Position numbers and translations under genes: made by a program. The notes beneath the pieces are model-generated. The model ran no database searches. It worked only from the letters and a program-made list of their open reading frames with translations, and was not told the origin of the DNA. Source: Laedolimicola ammoniilytica (lineage in GTDB: Bacteria; Bacillota; Clostridia; Lachnospirales; Lachnospiraceae). From it: 64,000 nucleotides of DNA. Where the stretch lies: the NCBI RefSeq assembly GCF_025567165.1, contig NZ_JAOQKC010000003.1:62001-126000 (forward strand), in the 5' to 3' direction. This document shows, one piece after another, positions 33,605 through 42,661 of the stretch (within the stretch, counting starts at the first letter, position 1; every line of letters begins with the position of its first letter).

Positions 33605-33732
33605 GTTCAGTACATCACAGCCTGAAGCACTTGTTACTGAAGACGCAGGAAAGTGATTCAGGTGTGCAAAATCCCATCGGCGAAGTCGATTTTCATGGAT
33701 TTTGCATCGATGCAACTGTGAAGGTACTGAAC
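33605..33732 (+). ncRNA. Structured intergenic element, copy A (upstream of mreB)
   Basis: The segment can fold into a three-way junction. The outer stem is GTTCAGTACATCACAG (33605-33620) with CTGTGAAGGTACTGAAC (33716-33732). Arm 2 is CCTGAAGCACTT (33621-33632) with AAGTGATTCAGG (33651-33662). Arm 3 is TGCAAAATCC (33665-33674) with GGATTTTGCA (33697-33706). Copy B at 54032-54148 keeps all paired blocks while loops differ. It ends 30 nt before mreB. It may be a cis-acting leader RNA or a dispersed palindromic repeat. No known RNA family was recognised. Confidence 0.65.
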
Positions 33733-33761
33733 AGTTACATTAGAGAAAGTGAGGAGAAGAA

Positions 33762-34769
33762 ATGTCTGCACAGAGTTTCGGATGCGACTTTGGTACAAGC
33801 AGCATCAAAATCTACAGCAAGGAAAGCGATACCATTTACTGTGAAAAGAATATGGTGGCTATTGAGGAGAAAAAGGGAATGATCTCCTACGGCGACGAGG
33901 CCTTTGAAATGCATGAGAAGGCGCCGTCCAACATCGAGGTGCTTTATCCCATGTCCTTTGGAACCGTAGCCAGCATTACCTATATGCAGGAATTTTTGAA
34001 GGCCTTCCTGGAGACCCATACCAAGGGCAGCTTAAAGGGCGCGGAGTTCGTGGTGGCACTGCCCACCGACGTACAGGACCGTGTGTTCAGCACCCTGATT
34101 CAGGGAACCGGCCTCAAGTCCAGAAACATCCAGATGATTGACAAGCCGGTGGCAGCAGGTCTCGGCCTTGGCCTTGACGTAACCCAGTCTCAGGGTATCA
34201 TGATCGTGGATGTGGGAGCGGATACCACCGAGATTTCCATCCTGTCCCTGGGCGGAACCGTCACCAGCAAGCTCATCAAGAACGGCGGCAATAAGATCGA
34301 CGAGGCCATCGCCAACGCCATCCGCCGGGAGTACGGATATTTCATCGGCAATAAGACGGCCGAGATTCTGAAAAATGAGCTGGGCTATCAGCCGGGCGAC
34401 ACGACCTCCAAGCGGGAGATCTGCGGCCGCAATATGGCTCTCGGACTTCCGGCTCTTCTGGAAATTACCGCGGACTTTGTGGCAAATGCCATCGCTGAGA
34501 ACCTGAAGTCCATCGTGGACGCCATCAAAGTGATTTTGGAGAGAACGCCGCCCGAGCTGGGCGTGGACATCATCCGCAATGGTATCTTCCTGACCGGCGG
34601 CGTGGCTAACTTAAAGGGACTTGACAAGCTCATTGCGGACGCTACCAACATCAAGGTAAATCTGGTCGATAAGCCCGAGGAGTGCGTGGCCAGAGGTCTG
34701 GAGCGGGTGATCAAGGAGAAGAAGTTTAAGAACCTGACCTTTGTGACCAAAGAGCAGAATTATAACTAA
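33762..34769 (+). CDS. mreB: Rod-shape protein MreB
   Basis: This 335-residue bacterial actin forms membrane-associated filaments that guide lateral wall synthesis. The phosphate-1 loop is FGCDFGTSSIKIY near the start, MIVDVGADTTEISILSLGG is the phosphate-2 motif, and GIFLTGGVANLKGLDKLI is the adenosine motif. Length fits MreB/Mbl. AGGAG lies 6 nt before the ATG. It is followed by mreC, mreD and PBP2, the standard elongasome order. The 5' leader contains the structured element described at 33605-33732. Confidence 0.95.
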   Translation: MSAQSFGCDFGTSSIKIYSKESDTIYCEKNMVAIEEKKGMISYGDEAFEMHEKAPSNIEVLYPMSFGTVASITYMQEFLKAFLETHTKGSLKGAEFVVALPTDVQDRVFSTLIQGTGLKSRNIQMIDKPVAAGLGLGLDVTQSQGIMIVDVGADTTEISILSLGGTVTSKLIKNGGNKIDEAIANAIRREYGYFIGNKTAEILKNELGYQPGDTTSKREICGRNMALGLPALLEITADFVANAIAENLKSIVDAIKVILERTPPELGVDIIRNGIFLTGGVANLKGLDKLIADATNIKVNLVDKPEECVARGLERVIKEKKFKNLTFVTKEQNYN

Positions 34770-34786
34770 GTAATATCAGGTGAAGT

Positions 34787-35641
34787 ATGAAGAAAAAAAA
34801 TCATATTACAGTGCCGCCCAGATACATATTCGCGGCGCTGGCGATTCTTTGTATCGGAATGATGTACGCGTCCTACGCCACCGGCTTTGCGGGCAGCACT
34901 CTGGGGCGGATCACCGGCTACGTGTTCGTGCCCTTTGAGCGGGGGATCAACAGCGTGGGCGGCTGGTTCCGGGATAAGAGCGACAGCCTGCAGGATCTGG
35001 CGGACGCCCAGGCGGAGAAGCAGGCCCTGCAGGAGCAGGTGGACGCCCTGACCCTGGAGAACAGCCGGCTGATGCAGAATCAGTACCGTCTGCAGGAACT
35101 GGAAGAACTTTACAACCTGGATCAGACTTACGGCGAATACAGTAAGGTGGCGGCCAATATCATTGCCAGCGATTCCGGCAACTGGTTCAATACCTTTGTG
35201 ATCGACAAGGGCAGCAGGGACGGGATCGCCGTGGATATGAATGTCATCGCGGGCAGCGGCCTGGTAGGCATCGTGACTAAGGTGGGCGATAACTGGGCCC
35301 AGGTGCGCTCCATCATCGACGATATGAGCGAGGTCAGCGCCCAGGTGCTCTCTACTTCAGATCTCTGCTTTGTAAAGGGCGATCTGCAGTTGATGGAATC
35401 CGGTCTGATTCCGCTTTCCCAGCTGCGGGATACAGAAGGAAAAGCCAACATCGGCGACACGATTGTAACTTCCCACGTGAGTGATAAGTACCACGCGGGA
35501 CTGCTCATCGGCTATATCAATGAGCTGAGTCTGGATCCCAATAACCTGACCAGGTCCGGCACCCTGACGCCGGCCGTGGATTTTGAGCATCTGCATTCGG
35601 TGCTCGTTATTACCGATTTGAAGCAGACCGAGGAAGAATAG
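34787..35641 (+). CDS. mreC: Rod-shape protein MreC
   Basis: This 284-residue protein has one membrane segment (about residues 10 to 32), a coiled coil (about 65 to 110; EKQALQEQVDALTLENSRL) and then the beta-barrel MreC domain (YGEYSKVAANIIASDSGNWF ... GLVGIVTKVGDNWAQVRSIID). It links MreB filaments to PBP2 on the outer side of the membrane. It is 17 nt after mreB. The topology and length are typical. Confidence 0.95.
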   Translation: MKKKNHITVPPRYIFAALAILCIGMMYASYATGFAGSTLGRITGYVFVPFERGINSVGGWFRDKSDSLQDLADAQAEKQALQEQVDALTLENSRLMQNQYRLQELEELYNLDQTYGEYSKVAANIIASDSGNWFNTFVIDKGSRDGIAVDMNVIAGSGLVGIVTKVGDNWAQVRSIIDDMSEVSAQVLSTSDLCFVKGDLQLMESGLIPLSQLRDTEGKANIGDTIVTSHVSDKYHAGLLIGYINELSLDPNNLTRSGTLTPAVDFEHLHSVLVITDLKQTEEE

Positions 35642-35657
35642 GACAGGAGTGAAAAGG

Positions 35658-36230
35658 ATGAGACGTAAAATCATAGAAGCTCTTCTGATTATCGTATGCT
35701 TTATCCTGCAGTGTACCGTGTTCCAGACACTGTCCCTGGCCGGAATTGTGCCAAATCTGCTGCTGATTGTGACATCCTCCTTAGGGTTCATGCGGGGAGA
35801 AAAGGAGGGCATGGCAGTAGGTTTCTTTTCCGGACTGCTGACAGACATTTTCTTCGGTCAGCTGTTTGGCTTTTACAGTCTTCTGTACATGTTCCTGGGA
35901 TACGGAAGCGGCCTGTTTCATCGGATGTTCTACGATGAGGATATCAAGCTTCCCATGGTCTGGATAGCGCTGTCAGAGCTGGTGTATGGACTGAGCGTCT
36001 ATTTTTTCCTGTTCCTTTTGCGGAGCCGGTTCCAGTTCGGATTCTATTTTGCGCACATTATTCTTCCGGAGCTGGTGTACACCGTCGTGGTGACCATTGT
36101 GTTCTACCGGGTGATCCGGTTGCTGAATCACTGGCTGGAGAAGAAGGAAAAAGAGGAGGGGGAGAGCAAAATCATTTCTCCCGTGATTCCTTATAAAGAT
36201 AACAATGAGGCGGGGACAGACGGACAATAA
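35658..36230 (+). CDS. mreD: Rod-shape protein MreD
   Basis: This 190-residue, very hydrophobic protein has five to six membrane segments (LLIIVCFILQCTVFQTLSL, LLLIVTSSLGFMRG, FFSGLLTDIFFG and others) and a charged C-terminal tail. It belongs to the elongasome membrane complex with MreC and RodA. A GTG at 35649 is in frame, but the ATG at 35658 has AGGAG at 8 nt and is preferred. MreD sequences diverge strongly, so position between mreC and the PBP2 gene supports the call. Confidence 0.9.
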   Translation: MRRKIIEALLIIVCFILQCTVFQTLSLAGIVPNLLLIVTSSLGFMRGEKEGMAVGFFSGLLTDIFFGQLFGFYSLLYMFLGYGSGLFHRMFYDEDIKLPMVWIALSELVYGLSVYFFLFLLRSRFQFGFYFAHIILPELVYTVVVTIVFYRVIRLLNHWLEKKEKEEGESKIISPVIPYKDNNEAGTDGQ

Positions 36231-36250
36231 GACAGAGGAGTTAGAAACGA

Positions 36251-39148
36251 TTGTTGGACGAAATCAAAGAAGCCTTAAATAATTTAATAAAATCACGTAT
36301 CTTTGTACTGGGCGTGGCTTTCGTGGTCCTGTTTGGCATTCTTTTGCAACGGGTGTTTTATCTGCAGATTGTAAAGGGCGGCGACTATCAGGAATCCTTT
36401 TCCCTGAAGACTGAGCGCGAGGTGTCGGTGGCCAGTACCAGGGGAAACATCTACGATCGGAACGGAGAGCTGCTTGCGTACAGCGAGCTGTCCTATTCGG
36501 TAACCATCCAGGATAACGGCACCTATGCCAGCAAAACCAAGAATCCCAAGCTCAATGATACCATCTACCGGCTGATTCAGCTGATTGAGAAGAACGGGGA
36601 CAGCGTTGTCAGCGATTTGGGGATTGTATACAACAACGGACATTATGAATATTCCCTGGAAGGAAATTCCCTTCTCCGTTTAAAAGCGGACGTATATGGC
36701 AAGACTAAGATAAGCGAGCTGGAGCCGAAGCAGGAGCTCGCCTCGGCGGACGAGCTGATGGCTTATCTGTGCGGAGAAAAGAAATATGATATCCGCAGCT
36801 CCTATACGGAGGAGGAACAGGAAAAATATGGGATTAGCGCATCCGGTTATACGCCGGAGGAGCAGCTGAAGATAGCGACCATCCGGTTTGGTATTTCCGC
36901 CAATAACTACAAGCGGTACGTGGCGACAACCGTGGCCAGCGACGTCTCGGATGAGACGGTGGCGGCCGTTCTGGAGAACCAGAGCGAGCTGCAGGGCGCG
37001 GAGATCGCGGAGAGCAGCCGGAGAGTCTACCCGGACAGCAAGTATTTCGCGCCGATCATCGGTTATATCGGCAAAGCCTCCCAGGATGAGCTGGACAGCC
37101 TCCAGGAGGAAAATCCCGACTATGAGCTCAATGATATCGTCGGCAAGGCCGGTATCGAGCAGTATATGGAGACGGAGCTTCAGGGGACCAAGGGCTACGA
37201 GAAAATGTATGTGGACAGTGTGGGACGGATTCTGGAGATGTCCGAGCAGAAGGACGCGGTTCCGGGCAATGACGTCTATCTGACCATTGACAAGGAGCTG
37301 CAGATGGCCTGCTACAATATTCTTGAGCAGAAGCTGGCCGGTATTTTGATTTCCAAGATCGAGAACACGAAGGAATACAATCCAGGGCCCAATCCCAGCG
37401 CGTCCAAGATTATGATTCCGATCTACGATGTATATTACGCGCTGATCAACAATTATATCATTGATATCACGCATTTTAACGCGGATGACGCTACGGATCT
37501 GGAAAAGAGTGTATACAGCCGTTTCCAGATCAAGCTTCAGAACACGGTGGACAGTCTGATTGCGGAACTGAACTCCGACAATGCGGTGGCCTATCAGAAC
37601 CTCTCCAAAGAGATGAAGAATTACATGAGCTATATCGTGGCCAATGTGCTGATGGGCGACAGTCAGGTGCTGATGAAGGACGCGGTGGACACATCAGACG
37701 CCACCTATGTGGCCTGGACCACCGACGAGACCATCAGTCTTCGGGAGTATCTCCAGTACGCAATTTCTAAAAACTGGATCGATGTGACGAAGATTTCCGG
37801 CGATAATCCTTACCTGGATTCCGCAGAGATTTACCAGTCGGTGCTGGACTATATCCGGGACAGCCTTCTGGAGGACGCGGAGTTTGGCAAGATGCTCTAT
37901 AAGTATATGCTGCTCAGTGATCAGGTATCCGGAAGAGAAATTTGTCTTTTATTATATGACCAGAATGTGTTAGAATATGATGAAGATACCGTATCAAAGC
38001 TGAATTCCGGAGCTTTAAGTTCCTACAGCTTTATGCTGGATAAGATTCGGAACCTGGAGCTCACCCCGGCTCAGCTGGCGCTGGAGCCCTGCAGCGGCGG
38101 CATCGTAGTGGTGGATACGAAGACCGGTCAGACCCTGGCCTGTGTGACCTATCCCAGCTATGACAATAACCGGCTGACCAATGTGATGGATTCTGATTAC
38201 TATAATAGCCTGCGGAAAGACCTGTCGTCACCCTTTGTCAACCGTGTGACCCAGGAAAATCTGGCGCCCGGTTCTACTTTTAAGCCCATTACGGCGATTG
38301 CGGGTCTGGAAGAAGGCGTGATTACGCCATCCACGACCATTTACGCGTCCGGCGTATTTACGGAGATTACGCCGTCTCCGACCTGCTGGATCTTTAACCA
38401 GTACGGCGGTCATCACGGCAACGAGACCGTGACCACGGCCATCCGTGATTCATGTAACGTCTTCTTTTATGAGGTGGGATACCGCCTGGCGGGCGGACGA
38501 AGCGCAAGCGGGTACAATGTGGAGGCAGGCCTGACAAAACTGGAAAAATACGCCAGAATGTTCGGCCTGGGTGATAAATCCGGACTGGAGATCTCCGAGT
38601 ATGAGCCGCGAATTTCCGATACGGACGCCGTGCGTTCCGCCATCGGACAGGGCACGAACAGCTATTCGCTGTCCCATATCGCCCGCTATGTGGCGACTCT
38701 GGCCAACCGCGGAAACTGCTATGACCTGACACTTCTTGACAAGCTGACAGAGACCGACGGTACCCTGATTCAGGAGTACGAGCCGGCGCTGCATAATCAG
38801 GTGCAGATCGCGGACAGCAGCTGGAACGCGGTACAGCAGGGTATGCGCCTGGTGGCTGAAAACACCAAGTCTCTGAACGTCTTAAGCGATCTGGGACTGA
38901 ATGTGGCCGGCAAGACCGGTACGGCGCAGCAGAGCAAGAGCCATCCGAACCATGCGTTGTTTGTGGGCTTTGCGCCCTATGAGAGTCCGGAGATTGCCAT
39001 CGCCGTCCGTATCGCCAACGGATATACATCCGCCAACTGCGCGGAGGTGGGCGCGGACGTGTTCAAATACTACTTTAATCTTGCGGATGAGGCGGAGATT
39101 GTGAGCGGAACTGCCAGCGGTTCCACCGGACAGACTATCGGTGATTAG
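36251..39148 (+). CDS. mrdA: Penicillin-binding protein 2 (class B transpeptidase) with a large insertion
   Basis: This 965-residue protein is far longer than the usual 600 to 700. It has an N-terminal membrane segment (about 18 to 38), a dimerization domain (about 50 to 360, VASTRGNIYDRNGELLA) and a transpeptidase domain from about 610. The domain has active-site SxxK at S675-K678 (GSTFKP), SxN at S734 (SCN) and KTG at 888-890. About 240 residues between TIDKELQMACYNI and SGGIVVVDTKTGQ are an extra, helical region. It crosslinks peptidoglycan during elongation with RodA. The start is TTG-TTG with GAGGAG upstream. It links mreD and minC. Confidence 0.94.
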   Translation: MLDEIKEALNNLIKSRIFVLGVAFVVLFGILLQRVFYLQIVKGGDYQESFSLKTEREVSVASTRGNIYDRNGELLAYSELSYSVTIQDNGTYASKTKNPKLNDTIYRLIQLIEKNGDSVVSDLGIVYNNGHYEYSLEGNSLLRLKADVYGKTKISELEPKQELASADELMAYLCGEKKYDIRSSYTEEEQEKYGISASGYTPEEQLKIATIRFGISANNYKRYVATTVASDVSDETVAAVLENQSELQGAEIAESSRRVYPDSKYFAPIIGYIGKASQDELDSLQEENPDYELNDIVGKAGIEQYMETELQGTKGYEKMYVDSVGRILEMSEQKDAVPGNDVYLTIDKELQMACYNILEQKLAGILISKIENTKEYNPGPNPSASKIMIPIYDVYYALINNYIIDITHFNADDATDLEKSVYSRFQIKLQNTVDSLIAELNSDNAVAYQNLSKEMKNYMSYIVANVLMGDSQVLMKDAVDTSDATYVAWTTDETISLREYLQYAISKNWIDVTKISGDNPYLDSAEIYQSVLDYIRDSLLEDAEFGKMLYKYMLLSDQVSGREICLLLYDQNVLEYDEDTVSKLNSGALSSYSFMLDKIRNLELTPAQLALEPCSGGIVVVDTKTGQTLACVTYPSYDNNRLTNVMDSDYYNSLRKDLSSPFVNRVTQENLAPGSTFKPITAIAGLEEGVITPSTTIYASGVFTEITPSPTCWIFNQYGGHHGNETVTTAIRDSCNVFFYEVGYRLAGGRSASGYNVEAGLTKLEKYARMFGLGDKSGLEISEYEPRISDTDAVRSAIGQGTNSYSLSHIARYVATLANRGNCYDLTLLDKLTETDGTLIQEYEPALHNQVQIADSSWNAVQQGMRLVAENTKSLNVLSDLGLNVAGKTGTAQQSKSHPNHALFVGFAPYESPEIAIAVRIANGYTSANCAEVGADVFKYYFNLADEAEIVSGTASGSTGQTIGD

Positions 39149-39159
39149 GAGTGAAAGTG

Positions 39160-39864
39160 ATGTCAAATCAGTCAGTTATCATAAAAAGCAACCGGTACGG
39201 ACTGAACGTCGTTCTGGACGAACAGCCCGACTGGGATACCATAAAGAAGGAAGTGGCTGAGAAGTTCAGCGCTTCGGCCAAATTTTTCGGCAATGCCCAG
39301 ATGGCCCTCTGTTTTCAGGGAAGATCTTTAAGTACAGCGGAGGAAGAAGAGCTTGTGGAAGTGATCGAAGCGAGCTGTCAGATTCAGGTAGTCTGCCTGG
39401 TGGATGAAAATCAGGTGACTGAACAGACCATGAAGCAGGCCGTAGAGCGGCAGACCGGCCGGGCGGAAGCCCCTGGAGACCACGATCTGACCAATCTGCA
39501 GGACGGCCGGTTTTACAAGGGAACCTTACGTTCCGGTCAGGTACTGGAATCGGAGACCAGCATCATCATTCTGGGCGACGTGAACCCGGGAGCCCGGGTG
39601 GTGTCCAAAGGAAACGTCATCGTACTGGGAGCCCTGAAGGGCAATGTGTTTGTGGGCGCAGCAGGGAATGAGAGAGCCTTTGTGGCGGCTCTTTCCATGG
39701 ATCCCATGCAGATCCGCATCGGCGATGTGATTGCCCGCAGCTCCGACGGAGCGGCCAGACGGAAGAAAAAGGCGGATGATACGCCAAAGATCGCATTTGT
39801 GGAAGATGGGAACATTTATATAGAGCCCATTACAAAAGATGTATTAAATGATATCAAATTATAA
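39160..39864 (+). CDS. minC: Septum site-determining protein MinC
   Basis: This 234-residue inhibitor of FtsZ assembly has an N-terminal alpha/beta domain (residues 1 to ~100) and a C-terminal right-handed beta-helix (FYKGTLRSGQVLESETSIIILGDVNPGARVVSKGNVIVLGALKG). The latter binds MinD and septal proteins. The GTG at 39151 is an alternative, but the ATG at 39160 has TAGGAG at 8 nt. It is followed by minD and minE. The PBP2 stop is 11 nt upstream, so the division-site genes are in the shape-gene operon. Confidence 0.93.
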   Translation: MSNQSVIIKSNRYGLNVVLDEQPDWDTIKKEVAEKFSASAKFFGNAQMALCFQGRSLSTAEEEELVEVIEASCQIQVVCLVDENQVTEQTMKQAVERQTGRAEAPGDHDLTNLQDGRFYKGTLRSGQVLESETSIIILGDVNPGARVVSKGNVIVLGALKGNVFVGAAGNERAFVAALSMDPMQIRIGDVIARSSDGAARRKKKADDTPKIAFVEDGNIYIEPITKDVLNDIKL

Positions 39865-39888
39865 GAAAATCTTTGGAGGAAAAAAGGT

Positions 39889-40674
39889 ATGAGTGAAGTA
39901 ATTGTAATTACATCCGGTAAAGGCGGCGTGGGAAAAACCACCTCCACCGCAAATATTGGAACAGGACTTGCGAAGCTGGGCAAAAGTGTTGTGATGATCG
40001 ATACAGATATCGGACTGCGGAATCTGGATGTGGTTATGGGTCTGGAGAACCGGATTGTATACAATCTGGTAGACGTGGTAGAGGGCAACTGCCGGATGAA
40101 GCAGGCACTCATCAAGGACAAGCGGTATTCCAACCTCTTCCTCCTTCCTTCGGCTCAGACGCGTGATAAGACAGCGGTAAATCCGGAGCAGATGAAGAAG
40201 CTTATCGACGAGCTGAGATCGGAATTCGACTACATACTGCTGGACTGCCCGGCCGGCATCGAGCAGGGCTTTAAAAATGCCATTGCGGCAGCGGATTGCG
40301 CTCTGATCGTCACCACGCCGGAGGTCTCCGCCATCCGCGACGCGGACCGTATCATCGGACTTCTGGAGGCCAATGATATCCATAAGATCAACCTGATCGT
40401 AAACCGTCTGCGCATGGATATGGTGAAGCGGGGCGACATGATGTCCATCGAGGACGTCATCGACATTCTGTCCATCGATCTCATCGGCGCGGTACCGGAT
40501 GACGAGAGCATCGTAGTGGCCACCAACCAGGGCGAGCCGCTGGCCGGTGATTCTTCTCTGGCCGGAACTGCCTACATGAATATCTGTAAGCGTATTATGG
40601 GCGAAGATGTGCCGCTGATGAATCTGGATGTGAACAACGGATTTTTCTCAAAGCTGGCAAAGCTGTTCAAATAA
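39889..40674 (+). CDS. minD: Septum site-determining ATPase MinD
   Basis: This 261-residue deviant Walker A ATPase of the ParA/MinD family has P-loop TSGKGGVGKTTS with signature lysines at 11 and 16. DTDIGLRNLDVVMGLENR follows, and YILLDCPAGIEQG carries the Walker B Asp. The C-terminal amphipathic helix (NGFFSKLAKLFK) is the membrane anchor. It recruits MinC and is cycled by MinE. GGAGG precedes the ATG. Confidence 0.97.
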   Translation: MSEVIVITSGKGGVGKTTSTANIGTGLAKLGKSVVMIDTDIGLRNLDVVMGLENRIVYNLVDVVEGNCRMKQALIKDKRYSNLFLLPSAQTRDKTAVNPEQMKKLIDELRSEFDYILLDCPAGIEQGFKNAIAAADCALIVTTPEVSAIRDADRIIGLLEANDIHKINLIVNRLRMDMVKRGDMMSIEDVIDILSIDLIGAVPDDESIVVATNQGEPLAGDSSLAGTAYMNICKRIMGEDVPLMNLDVNNGFFSKLAKLFK

Positions 40675-40693
40675 GTAAAGGGGGAGAAGGAAA

Positions 40694-40975
40694 ATGGCAT
40701 TAATGGATTTTTTCCGGAGAAAGAGTTCGGGAGACGTGGCCAAGGACAGATTGAAGCTGCTTCTGATCTCTGACCGGGCAAACTGTTCCCCTGAAGTAAT
40801 GGAACTGATCAAAAATGATATCATCAAGGTTATCTCAAAATATATGGAGATCGACTGCGAAAATCTGGACATTCAGATTACCCAGACCGAGTCCGACGGA
40901 CAGAACGGCCGTGTGCCGGCCCTGTGCGCAAACATTCCCATCAAGGATCTGAAGCATAAGGATCAGATGAGATAG
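40694..40975 (+). CDS. minE: Cell division topological specificity factor MinE
   Basis: This 93-residue protein has the membrane-targeting start MALMDFFRRK. An anti-MinCD region follows (DRLKLLLISDRANCSPEVMELIKNDIIKVISKY), then a dimerizing topological domain (ENLDIQITQTES). It stimulates MinD ATPase and gives pole-to-pole patterning. The presence of MinE, not DivIVA, as partner in this locus means an oscillating Min system is possible. GGGGGAGAAGG precedes the ATG. Confidence 0.95.
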   Translation: MALMDFFRRKSSGDVAKDRLKLLLISDRANCSPEVMELIKNDIIKVISKYMEIDCENLDIQITQTESDGQNGRVPALCANIPIKDLKHKDQMR

Positions 40976-41001
40976 GACTAACCTGATACAAGAGGAGATT
41001 T

Positions 41002-42108
41002 ATGTTTAAACAGTATCGATTGAGGGATTACAGATTCAGACTTGTGTGTTATGTGTATGCTATCAGTATTATCGGAATTCTGGTCATCGGAAGCGCAGAG
41101 AAATCCGTACAGAGTCAGCAGATTGTAGGACTTTTTCTGGGAACCGTAGCCATGATTGTAGTCTCATTGATTGATTACAACTGGGTTTTGAAGTTTTACT
41201 GGCTGCTTTACGGATTTAATGTGCTCCTGCTGCTTCTTGTGAAGACGCCTTTAGGTGACGACGCCAACGGAGCGGTGAGATGGCTGAAGATCGGAGGCTT
41301 CCGCTTTCAGCCCTCAGAGCTTTCAAAGCTGCTGTTGATTCTGTTCTTCGCGAAAATGCTGGAAAAGTACCGGGAGAACCTGAATACCTGGAAGATGCTG
41401 GGCCTGCTGGCGGCGCTTTTCGCGGTTCCTGCGGCTCTGATCAAGAGCCAGCCGGACCTGTCCACGACGATTTCTATCTGCATGACCTTTGCCATCCTGC
41501 TTTTTATCTCGGGCTTAAGTTACAAGCTCATCGGCGGGGTGCTGGCCGTGGGGATCCCGGCGGCGGTGATTTTCATCAGTCTGATTATGCAGCCGGATCA
41601 GAAGATTCTCGATCATTATGCATGGCTTCGTATTATGGCCTGGCTGAATCCGACCAAGTACGCGGACAACGCTTACCAGCAGCAGAATTCCATCATGGCC
41701 ATTGGTTCCGGTCAGCTGGTGGGAAAGGGATTGAACAATAATCTGGTCTCTTCGGTCAAAAACGGCAGCTTTATTGCCGAGCCCCAGACGGATTTTATCT
41801 TCGCGGTGGCAGGGGAAGAGCTTGGTTTTATCGGTTGCGCAACAATTATTTTACTATTGGCGCTGATTGTGATAGAATGTATCTGGATTGGTAAAAGATC
41901 CAGAGAATTTTCGGGCACATTGATCTGCTGCGGTGTGGCAGGCTATATCGGATTTCAGAGTTTTGTCAACATCTGCGTTGCAACAGGAATCTTCCCGAAT
42001 ACGGGAATTCCACTGCCCTTTGTGAGCTATGGACTGACGTCGCTTCTGACGCTTTTCATGGCGATAGGATTTGTGTTGAATGTCGGTTTGCAGCCGAAAA
42101 AATACTAA
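41002..42108 (+). CDS. rodA: RodA/FtsW/SpoVE family glycosyltransferase (RodA)
   Basis: This 368-residue SEDS peptidoglycan polymerase has about 10 membrane segments. Motifs include WLKIGGFRFQPSELSKL and, near the end, TGIFPNTGIPLPFVSYGLTSLL, the most conserved SEDS block. It polymerises lipid II and pairs with the PBP2 encoded upstream. The placement after minE in the mre-min cluster favours RodA over FtsW or SpoVE. AGAGGAG precedes the ATG. Confidence 0.93.
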   Translation: MFKQYRLRDYRFRLVCYVYAISIIGILVIGSAEKSVQSQQIVGLFLGTVAMIVVSLIDYNWVLKFYWLLYGFNVLLLLLVKTPLGDDANGAVRWLKIGGFRFQPSELSKLLLILFFAKMLEKYRENLNTWKMLGLLAALFAVPAALIKSQPDLSTTISICMTFAILLFISGLSYKLIGGVLAVGIPAAVIFISLIMQPDQKILDHYAWLRIMAWLNPTKYADNAYQQQNSIMAIGSGQLVGKGLNNNLVSSVKNGSFIAEPQTDFIFAVAGEELGFIGCATIILLLALIVIECIWIGKRSREFSGTLICCGVAGYIGFQSFVNICVATGIFPNTGIPLPFVSYGLTSLLTLFMAIGFVLNVGLQPKKY

Positions 42109-42123
42109 CTTGGGGGTGTTCCT

Positions 42124-42519
42124 ATGAACATTGGATTAATCGCACATGATGCAAAAAAGAAACTGATGCAGAATTTCTGTATTGCGTACAGAGGAATTCT
42201 CAGCAAACATGAACTCTATGCGACGGGTACCACCGGCCGGCTGATCGTGGAGGTTACGAATCTGAATGTGCATAAGTATCTGGCGGGCCATCTGGGCGGC
42301 GGTCAGCAGCTGGCGGCACAGATCGAGCATAACCAGATGGATCTGGTTATCTTTCTGCGCGATCCGCTGAATCCCAAGCAGCACGAGCCGGACGTGAACA
42401 ACGTGGTGAAGCTCTGCGATATGTACAACATTCCGCTGGCGACCAACCTGGCTACGGCGGAGCTTTTAATTAAGGCTCTGGATCGCGGCGATATGGAGTG
42501 GAGAGAATTATATAATTAG
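42124..42519 (+). CDS. mgsA: Methylglyoxal synthase-family protein lacking the catalytic Asp
   Basis: This 131-residue protein matches MgsA end to end: IGLIAHDAKKK, LYATGTTGRL (phosphate binding), LVIFLRDPL and HEPDVNN (H87 and D90, equal to E. coli H98 and D101). The enzyme turns dihydroxyacetone phosphate into methylglyoxal. The GGDQQ motif, however, whose Asp (E. coli D71) is the proton-abstracting base, reads GGGQQ here (G60). Either activity is lost or altered, or another residue replaces it. GGGGG precedes the ATG. It is the last gene in the mre-min series. Confidence 0.9.
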   Translation: MNIGLIAHDAKKKLMQNFCIAYRGILSKHELYATGTTGRLIVEVTNLNVHKYLAGHLGGGQQLAAQIEHNQMDLVIFLRDPLNPKQHEPDVNNVVKLCDMYNIPLATNLATAELLIKALDRGDMEWRELYN

Positions 42520-42554
42520 ATTGTATAATTAGTCAGAAAAAAAGTAAATAATAG

Positions 42555-42583
42555 TTGTGTTTTTAGGGCAGATCGACTATACT
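42555..42583 (+). promoter_or_regulatory. Promoter before the small P-loop protein gene
   Basis: TTGTGT (42555-42560) and TATACT (42578-42583) have a 17-nt spacer. They lie after mgsA and about 80 nt before the next gene. Confidence 0.65.
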
Positions 42584-42661
42584 GGTATTATCTAAAAAAG
42601 GACGGAGTAATGTTGAAACTGTTCTTGAAAGAAAAATGGGAAAACCAAGGAGGACACGGCT

